64,000 bases of DNA from Oopsacas minuta (lineage: Eukaryota; Porifera; Hexactinellida; Lyssacinosida; Leucopsacidae): the NCBI GenBank assembly GCA_024704765.1, contig JAKMXF010000310.1, forward strand, positions 914,215 through 978,214. Reading direction: 5' to 3'. Shown one piece after another: positions 57,158 to 64,000 of the stretch. The position numbers were made by a program, and so were the translations under genes. Under the pieces are notes generated by a model that did not search any database, was not told where the DNA came from, and saw only the letters and a program-made list of their open reading frames with translations. The stretch's first letter is position 1, and every line of letters starts with the position of its first letter.

Positions 57158-57388
57158 TCATAAAATCATAAATCGTACTATAGATACTTGACAGTTTTGC
57201 CTTCTAACTCTATTCCAAAGTAGTTTACAACTAGTGAGATAAGCATCCAGTACGGTGAATATGAGGTAATTCACTTGAAATGCATTTCTCGGCGCAGATT
57301 CAAAATCACTAACTGCAACATTAGGTTTAAAATCGGGTATAATTTCAGCCACCACATCAAGGACTCTGATTAGTTGATCATTAAACAT
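57158..57388 (-). pseudogene. MULE-type transposase fragment
   Basis: About 76 codons encode VAEIIPDFKPNVAVSDFESA and CKLLWNRVRRQNCQV. They recall the segment around the second catalytic Asp of MULE transposases (tDFExA followed by a Cys/His and LWR motif). No further parts or ends were recognised. Confidence 0.5.
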
Positions 57389-58107
57389 GAATTGTAGGAA
57401 TACCGGAATAGAATGCTCATACTAAATGGAAAATATAGGAAATTTTCTGATGAAGTTTGAAAGGTACGAAATGTTCCATTGAAACAAATTCGCTTGCAAG
57501 ACTCTGCTAATAGTGCATATTATCTGACATAATTGTGGCAACTCTATTATCTACACAGTAGCCTTAAGCATATATTAGTGACGACTGCCAACTAGAAGTT
57601 TCAACTATTTGTTTACTTCATATTCATAAAACAATAATAAATTTACATATGAGAAAAGCGAAATTAGGATTCAGCGTACGTGATTACCCATGATTCCAAT
57701 AATTCATGGTAATCAGGTAAGCTTTGTCCACTTTATTTTTACTATATATTAATAATACAACAAATTAATAGACAAATAATTAATTCAAAAGTGTGAAAGT
57801 CAGATTGAGGATATTCAATATATTTAGTCAAAATTATATTTAATTTAATTATTTTATGCCTTACTAAACACGGGCACGATAGGATGTGAGGTTATTTTTG
57901 CTAATTAAATTGGGCTAATTTGGCAAATCTATATTATTAAAAGCGATTAATCTACTTATCTATATAGTATAAGCTTGTAAGCCCCGAATTGGTTGAAGAA
58001 ACTGAAAGACCTCCAGGCCTGATTCTTGGGATACAGCGGTATTTTGGCCTGACTCATCATGGAACTATTAAGTCATGAAATTCTTAATACTCGAGGGACC
58101 AAGTGCC

Positions 58108-58596
58108 TAGATGGGCCGCATGGATTTGTCCGAATTTTGGAGTATGCATCTGTCCGACTGAAGTAAGGCCTGAATGAAGGAAACAGGAAGAAACTAGTAG
58201 CAGGTAAAAGCCTTGGGCTCAGTATAAAGTGAGAATGAAAGCCAGAACCTGTACGGCGAGAATACTAGTAACTAATGACAGTAAATCCTATCCTGTGATT
58301 TGTAGTGATGGAAATCTCCTTAATCAGGGCCATATTTACAATATTTGCAGTCTATCTAGTTAAATGCGGCACTAGAAACGATCAAATCACAACTAAATTT
58401 GAATAGAAATCATGGGAAGTTAATTCCTCCAGGAAAAATGCGAAAAAAAATCCCAATCCCCAATTTTCAGCCGAAATAATCAATAATACCAGAATATACA
58501 AATTCATACTTCAAAATTCGGACAAATGCATACTCCAAAATTTCGGACAAATGAATACTACAATATTCGGACCAATGCAGCTCTCCCGCCCAGAAT
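58108..58596. repeat. Inverted-repeat element with TTTGTCCGAAT units
   Basis: The left end GGCCGCATGGATTTGTCCGA and GGAGTATGCATCTGTCCG is answered on the right by the inverse of the same unit, present three times (GGACAAATGCATACTCC, GGACAAATGAATACTAC, CGGACCAATGCAGC). About 490 bp, non-coding. Superfamily unknown. Confidence 0.65.
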
Positions 58597-59227
58597 ACTA
58601 ACCAATAGCCAAATAATATAAAATTTAGCAAATAAAGGGGTGCTGCATTTGTTCGAATTTAGATGTTATCATTAGTGAAAATTTGTTGAACTAACTGTCG
58701 TGAGTTCGAATCGTATTTCAGAGTACTACCATTAGTTCGAATTTAATACTACTTTGAAATAAAATCAATTTATTGGCACTCGCTCTAAGTCTCTATTTTG
58801 GATGCACAACAATACTTAGGTTTCCTTTATAAGTTATATGCAGACTAGCTTCATAGAAACTATGAAACCTATTGTCACTCCATTGAGTGGAAATACCTAT
58901 AAATTATTGAATTGACTTTAAGGATTTAGGTACGAATGGAGTATAAAGCAGAAGAATTCAAACGCATTACAAGGAGAGTTTATAAAACTTCAGATGGTCA
59001 TAAATATACATCCAGTCCAAAATCATGGAAAAATATATTCATCTGAGATGTGCCTTATTTAAGTCAGCATGATGTAGAGCAACAAGTAAGTTAAACCGTG
59101 AATCGAATTTGAACGATATTGGACGTCTAAGTCAAGGGAGAGAAATTACACGGGCCAGGAAAAAGAAGGATATCAGAAATGATCAAATTTCAAAAGAAAT
59201 GTGATGATTTCCGCAAAATTTCACCTC

Positions 59228-59273
59228 GAGGCACTAAGTTGTCGCGCAGCGACATACCAAGCGAAGTGCACTA
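59228..59273. repeat. CTAGT-ended repeat, copy 2
   Basis: GGCACTAAGTTGTCGCGCAG, CGACATACCAAGCGAAGTGC, ACTAGT. Matches 42824-42873. Confidence 0.45.
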
Positions 59274-59321
59274 GTATAGATTAATTGCGTTTTAATAGTA
59301 TAGATTGTTCATGAAGAATAT

Positions 59322-60260
59322 TCATATAAGACGAACTTTACTAATACGTACTAACCTTTGTTTTTCGAACTTGTCCGAGCCAGGCCCAAAATACGCCCTT
59401 CCCTGTATGCCAAAAATCAGCCCAAATGCACGATCACAATAATGTTCCAACCTATATCTAGTTTGTAGAAGTAAGTTTGGATTAGGTAGGCCTGAGGTGA
59501 CCATTAGAAAACTTATTAAAGTATTACGGTATAATGGACTACTGCCACATATAATTTGAAAGTAATCAGCAGTAAGGATGGCATTACAGTAGTCCACTAG
59601 AGATAAAAGCATGAACTAATTTCTCCATTATATTATTGTCGAGGTATTTATATAAGGTTCCAATCCGGCTAAGATATAATAAGGCTGTCTTACAAATATT
59701 GCTTATATTTGATTTCATTGATAGGTGTTTATCAAAGTTGACTCCTAGATTTCTGGTAACATTAACTGGATGCAAGACAGAAGAACAGAATGAGGTAGAG
59801 ACGGATTGATTTCATCACGATATTTAGAAGTGAAATACACAATATTAGATTTATTAGGGTTACAAACGAGTGTATTTGCATAAAACCACTTAAATAAGTC
59901 AGCCAAACAAGCTTCCAAACGGATCTTAGTTTCCTCTTTTCGTGTAGGATTCAGAGATATATACAATTGTGTATCATCAGCATAAAACAATACTGAAAGT
60001 CCCTGGGCTTGAATAATATCCTAAACAGGTGAGATATACAAATTGAATAATAACGGACTCAGAACTGATCCTTGAGGAACACCCCATTTAACATTTTGTG
60101 GATCAGATAGAAAACAATATTAATTAGCACACTGCTGCCCTCAGTAAAGAACGATCTTAACTATTTAAGAATCTTACCAACACAACCGAATCTGAACTGC
60201 AGGCGCTCTAGAAGAATCTCATGGTCAACGGTGTCAAAAGTCAAGGATAGCTCTAAAAGG
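59322..60260 (-). pseudogene. LINE reverse transcriptase relic (CR1/Jockey-like)
   Basis: Read on the minus strand: FDTVDHEILLERLQFRFG, GVPQGSVLSPLLFNLYISPV, a stop, then LSVLFYADDTQLYISLNP with the catalytic YADD box. NLGVNFDKHLSMKSNI, VDYCNAIL and LLQTRYRL follow, the usual C-terminal part of LINE reverse transcriptases. Frameshifts and at least one stop break it, and the endonuclease is absent. Its downstream edge carries the GGCATACAGGG/GGGCCTGGCTCGG repeat also found at 35.7 and 42.4 kb. Confidence 0.8.
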
Positions 60261-61187
60261 ACCAACACAGCATTTAGTTCAAATTTTTTGAGTAACCTCT
60301 AACTTCCACTAAACTAAGAACTGTAAAATCACTTAAACACATAAGACGCGTATTCACTGAAAGTTTTGGATGATCGAATATTTCAGGAAAATTAATTAAT
60401 AATAAATAATATGCAGCTTTCATGTTTATTACAAGGCAGGGGCGATACAGGATATAATCTCAGGGGGTCAAGTTGCGAGCGAAGCGAGATATCCCTAAAG
60501 GGGGTTTGGTGGACAAGCCCCCAAAAAATGTTTACATGTTATACGCTGAAATAACGAACTATAGCTATTTCTACCACCTATGGAAGATATAAGTCAATTA
60601 GACGCGAACTTGACTCTCTATCTGTTTCAAAATAGACAGTTAGCTACTAGAATGATAATCATTCAAAAATATATAAATATTGTAGTTATAAATTAATCAT
60701 AACAGATTTAACAGTTGCAAAATATAATAGAATAACTCCAGTTGTGATATCAATCTGGAAAATCAAAAACTCTCAATTCACTATTAAATCTCAGGGGGGT
60801 CATAGCCCCCCAGCCCCTGTTACAAGGGCTGTTCATTAAATTATATGACTAAATTTCATAAATAGAACTAAACCAAAACGTATAAATAATCCTTGCCAAC
60901 TTGGGCGTAGAATTTCTGTAAAATTTTAAAATTCTGGGAGGGCGACGATTTGGTATTTTGATATATATATATATATAGACATACAATTGTTGGTTTACTA
61001 GTACCAAATTAAGATATGCTGAAAGTGATTCACTAAGTGTAAATTCCATTTCATTATTTATATCAATTAGAAAATCTCAGTGAAGCATCAGAACTCTCTC
61101 GCCTGTAAACTAAACTTATGATACAATTGCAATTCAGGCCAATTCTTCTTGTACAACAAATTCATTATTTTAGTCTAGATCCATATA
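60261..61187. other. Gene-free region
   Basis: AT-rich, with a short TA microsatellite at about 60960-60977 and a pair of GGGGGTCA-type words (about 60475 and 60795, with AAGCCCCC and AGCCCCCCAGCCCC nearby) that may mark another small element. No gene seen. Confidence 0.5.
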
Positions 61188-62531
61188 CAGGGTGTCTAAT
61201 AATTACTGGCCTATCCATTGTTAACATTTGTCGAACTAATTAGATACAGTAGTATTAGTGTATTTCTACAAGATCCTGTTAATGTTTTTATCTACTCATA
61301 TACTATCTTTTGCGGCTATGACGAAATTTTTCTGGCTACATTTTTGTGTATATGTAGCAACTTTGAGATTTTACTCTTATTTCTGTTATTTTGGGGTAGT
61401 GTTGATGGATTCCGACATCCGATATAGAGCAATTGGTTTGTTAGAAGCGGGTACAAGCCAGAAAGAAGTAGCATGTAGGTTTGGAAAGGGAGTTCGAACA
61501 ATCAGACGTTGGTGGTTTCGATTCAAACAAAATTCTAGTCTCACACATCGAAAAGGTGCTGGACGGCCTAAAAAAATGAATATGGCGGCCAAATGGTGAT
61601 CGTGAAATCGTTGGGTAAAAGACATCACTCAACTAGGAAATTGTCGACTAAACTGAAGTTAAAGGGGTACCAGATTTCAAAGAGCACTGTACACAATTAT
61701 TTACGGAATCAATTAGCTGTTAGGGCATTTAAAAGGCCGAAAAAACCCAAGCTGACTCAAAATCAGATGATAAACAGACTCAAATTCTGTCAAAAAGTGA
61801 AAGATTCGACAGTCAATGATTGGAAGAAAGTTATGTGGTCAGATGAATCACTATTTGAATTATTCCATTCGAGTAACACGCAAAATGATCGTATTTGGGC
61901 CCACAGTACTCAGGATGTTCTCCCTAGAGAGACAATAAAGAATCCACCCAAAATAATGGTCTGGGGCATGATGAGCTATCGAGGATTATCAGACTTGCAC
62001 TTTATTCCACCAAAACAAATAGTCAATGCGCTATACTATGTTTCAGATATTTTGGAAGGTACATGCCTAAATACACTCAAGAGAAGAAGAATAAACGGGC
62101 CTGTTTATTCTAGAAAATTGGTATTAAAAAGGTCGGAGGCACATTTCATGCAAGATGGTGCTCCTGCTCACAGGGCCATAGTTGCACAAGAATGGTGCAA
62201 AAAGCAATTTTCAAGCTTTTGGACTAAGGATGAGTGGCCTGGTAACTCACCAGATTTAAACCCAATACAGAATATATGGGGTATATTGAAACAATCCATT
62301 GACGAAATGAAGCAACCAAAGAACGTTGAACAACTGAAAAATCAACTCGAATTGCATGGAAAAATATTCAACCCCAATGGCTAGAGAATATTGTGGCAGG
62401 CATGCCAGAAAGGATCAATAAATGTTTACGACTTAATGGAGATTATATAGGAAAGTAAGCGTACATTATGAGGTCTTATATTTCATAATATATTTTAGAA
62501 TTGAATAGGCCAATAATTTCTGGACACCCTG
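61188..62531 (+). mobile_element. Tc1/mariner-superfamily element, full length but damaged
   Basis: The inverted ends CAGGGTGTCTAATAATTACT and the inverse of AATAATTTCTGGACACCCTG extend for about 33 bp, with TA on both sides (61186-61187 and 62532-62533). Length 1.34 kb with one transposase gene inside, typical of the superfamily. Confidence 0.88.
61405..62458 (+). pseudogene. Tc1/mariner transposase, two frameshifts, third catalytic acid replaced
   Basis: From ATG 61405: an N-terminal helix-turn-helix (MDSDIRYRAIGLLEAGTSQK, CRFGKGVRTIRRW) and a GRPKK hook. A frameshift lies near 61590, and then comes the catalytic domain with WSDESLFELF, VWGMMSYRGLSDL and HFMQDGAPAHRA. The motif NSPDLNPIQNIWGILK has Gln where family members carry Glu or Asp, 37 residues after the second Asp (DD37Q). 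A second frameshift near 62361 moves the end (QPQWLENIVAGMPERINKCL) to another frame, stop at 62456-62458. This copy should be inactive. Confidence 0.85.
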
Positions 62532-62640
62532 TATAATAATTAACTGTCACAAGAATACTAAAACTTTAAGATTTCAAAAACCATTGATAGACAAGTACAA
62601 CTGGATAAGGAGATGTTCGGGTAATCGAAGCTAGACCGAT

Positions 62641-63521
62641 CAGAGCTGCAAATGGGTCATTGACCAATGGGTCAATAGGTCAGATGGTCCAATTTTTCCA
62701 GATGGGTCGATGGGTCATGATTGATGCGTCATGACCCACCAGTACTTATATGCATTTAGTACATTTGGTAAAATACATCGGAGTTATATGCGATTTGCTA
62801 CACATTAATGTTTAAAAGGTGTTAGTATTATCAACAATTATGTTTTGTCACAGTAATATTATTGTCAAGAATTTAATAATGCTGAAAATTGAATTCCAAT
62901 TGATTTTCAACACAGTTCTAGCAGTGGCGTAGGGAGGGGGGTCCTAGGACCACGTCAATCTGTCAGACTGATTATTTTTTCACTAGCAATAAAACAAAGG
63001 ACTACTCTTGTTTCAAAAGTACCTCAAAAACATTCTACACAGGTCCTACTTAATAGTATTTGATTTCTTTCTGTTAAGTATCATGTTTATTATTCTATCC
63101 TATCTTTTGCCACAACATCTTCACGCCGCATCAATTTTATTTTATAAATTGAATTATACTGTTGAATAAACATAAAATAGGCCAATCGATAGCCTACTAG
63201 GTTTATGGAAATGTTACTTAGTGTGTTTTGTTTGTTAATGGGTAGAGATTACGCAATAGAGTTTTCCATACCGCAAATCGGTCTTTTGTCAAAGTAATTT
63301 TTAATAATCGCTGTGGTGATGGCCCCAGACCACCTTATTGACTCCCTTCGCTCGCTTAGGACCCCCAATCCAAAAACCAGGCTACGCCTATGAATTCTAG
63401 ATATTCTAACCCAAGGAATATGAATCTTTTAGTATTAAACTGGGTTGTGTATCAAAAGTTAATAGGTCAAGATGGGTCACGTGGGTCATGGGTCACTTTG
63501 TATGACCCATTTGCACCTCTG
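62641..63521. mobile_element. Outer hAT-type non-autonomous element, interrupted by another
   Basis: The ends CAGAGCTGCAAATGGGTCAT and the inverse of ATGACCCATTTGCACCTCTG agree. AGACCGAT on the left and AGACCGTT on the right form an 8-bp duplication with one mismatch. ATGGGTCA/TGACCCAT words repeat inside both ends. Without the nested insertion it would be about 410 bp. Confidence 0.78.
62932..63392. mobile_element. Nested hAT-type element, 461 bp
   Basis: The left end is CAGTGGCGTAGGGAGGGGGG and the right end the inverse of a CATAGGCGTAGCCTGG-like sequence. AGTTCTAG and AATTCTAG flank it (8 bp, one mismatch). The interior includes GGTCCTAGGACC and CTTCGCTCGCTTAGGACCCC. It is inserted inside 62641-63521, so it is the younger of the two. 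Confidence 0.75.
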
Positions 63522-63831
63522 AGACCGTTCTAGAAATATCTCTGGAATGTTGACATGCTGACAGCATTTGTACAGATTTGGATGAGGGTTGTAGAAAACA
63601 GTGGGGGTGAATGTATTAGCCGCACCCCAAGAATAAAACCGGGGCGGCGCACCACCCCCAGCACCCAAGAATTATACACCTATGCTTGTCAAATGATTAT
63701 ACATATATTGCTAGTGAATATATATAGAGGGGGAAACCATATGGTCTAATTAAGTTAATCAATTGTACTGGCTAGATCTCATAAATATTTCTAGAAAATC
63801 ATTCATTCAAAATTAACAATATTTCACGAGT

Positions 63832-64000
63832 TTATTGACTAAAAATATGTAACCCAAAATTAGTATTGTAAGAACTACAAATAATTTTGTTACTGTTGGT
63901 TACTAATATTCCGAAAGGGGCAATTCTCTTGTCATCATCTTGTGTATCTCCCAGTATGTGAAGTAGATCTCCATCTAGAGAGAATACTTTGATATTTCTA
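63832..64000 (-). CDS. C-terminal end of a probable NHL-repeat protein (partial)
   Basis: The minus strand enters the window open and encodes NIKVFSLDGDLLHILGD, RIAPFGILVTNSNKII, then LHIFSQ and TAA at 63832-63834. The pattern hydrophobic-F-DG, G-D, PFGI and a beta strand is that of NHL beta-propeller blades, common in many-copy animal genes with B-box or TRIM modules. The expected VSD/N in the next strand is degenerate (CSSYNT). The rest of the gene lies beyond the window. It could also be a decayed copy. Confidence 0.5.
   Translation of the reverse strand, partial: RNIKVFSLDGDLLHILGDTQDDDKRIAPFGILVTNSNKIICSSYNTNFGLHIFSQ

Larger units (their letters stand above)
57389..59321. other. Gene-free region with dispersed repeats
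   Basis: It contains a copy of the TTTACATATGAGAAA/TTCAGCGTAC repeat (57610-57690), a partial GGATACAGCGGTATTTTGGC repeat (58010-58060), an inverted-repeat element at 58108-58596 and a CTAGT-ended repeat at 59228-59273. No coding frame is convincing. Confidence 0.5.

Noticed and set aside
60961-60977. TA microsatellite as a functional element
   Set aside because: Short simple repeat expected in AT-rich DNA.
1-64000. CRISPR array, bacterial operon or prophage
   Set aside because: No regularly spaced repeats, Shine-Dalgarno sites or operon spacing; introns and animal domains throughout.
1-64000. tRNA or rRNA genes
   Set aside because: No cloverleaf with A and B boxes or rRNA-like conserved block was recognised by eye; a dedicated scan such as tRNAscan-SE or Infernal would settle it.

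Overview
This is animal nuclear DNA. It is AT-rich, genes are split by short introns of about 60-70 bp as well as 0.4-3.7 kb ones, and the encoded modules are metazoan: cadherin, EGF, laminin G, receptor L domain, TRAF with MATH, THAP. The mix of a huge cadherin, a TRAF-type gene, NHL repeats and very many DNA transposons suggests an early-branching animal, most likely a sponge. That assignment is inference, because no rRNA or mitochondrial marker is present.

Layout. 0.3-5.0 kb: a pogo-like MITE, a relic of a P-element transposase, and a Ginger-type DNA transposon (gypsy-like integrase plus a Ulp1-type cysteine protease, minus strand). 5.1-6.6 kb: a two-exon TRAF-like signalling gene (plus strand). 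6.6-8.5 kb: non-coding, with a GATC-dense island and a hAT MITE. 8.5-12.1 kb: a near-complete P-element/THAP9-type transposon with long inverted ends and one long open transposase. 12.45-55.73 kb: one giant minus-strand gene of about 26 recognisable exons, coding for roughly 7,400 residues with the 5' end missing. 55.7-63.5 kb: a transposon graveyard (Tc1-like, MULE, LINE, Tc1/mariner, nested hAT elements). 63.8-64.0 kb: the 3' end of a probable NHL-repeat gene (minus strand).

The giant gene is the main find. From the N-terminal side it encodes alternating blocks of classical cadherin domains and a second repeat class resembling repeats of large bacterial adhesins. A laminin-G-like jelly roll sits inside the array. 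The C-terminal part has a receptor-L-domain-like region, about nine EGF domains, LamG, EGF, LamG and LamG, then a stop codon. The first 12.5 kb shown is a single uninterrupted exon, while the rest is broken into about 25 exons. No transmembrane segment is visible. I know of no described protein with this order, but could not search.

The introns of the giant gene serve as a landing zone for MITEs, hAT pieces, a mariner relic and large hairpins. Most transposon genes carry frameshifts, stops or lost catalytic or zinc-binding residues. The P-type element is the best preserved. Exon boundaries were placed by eye from reading frame plus GT/AG sites and may be off by a few bases.
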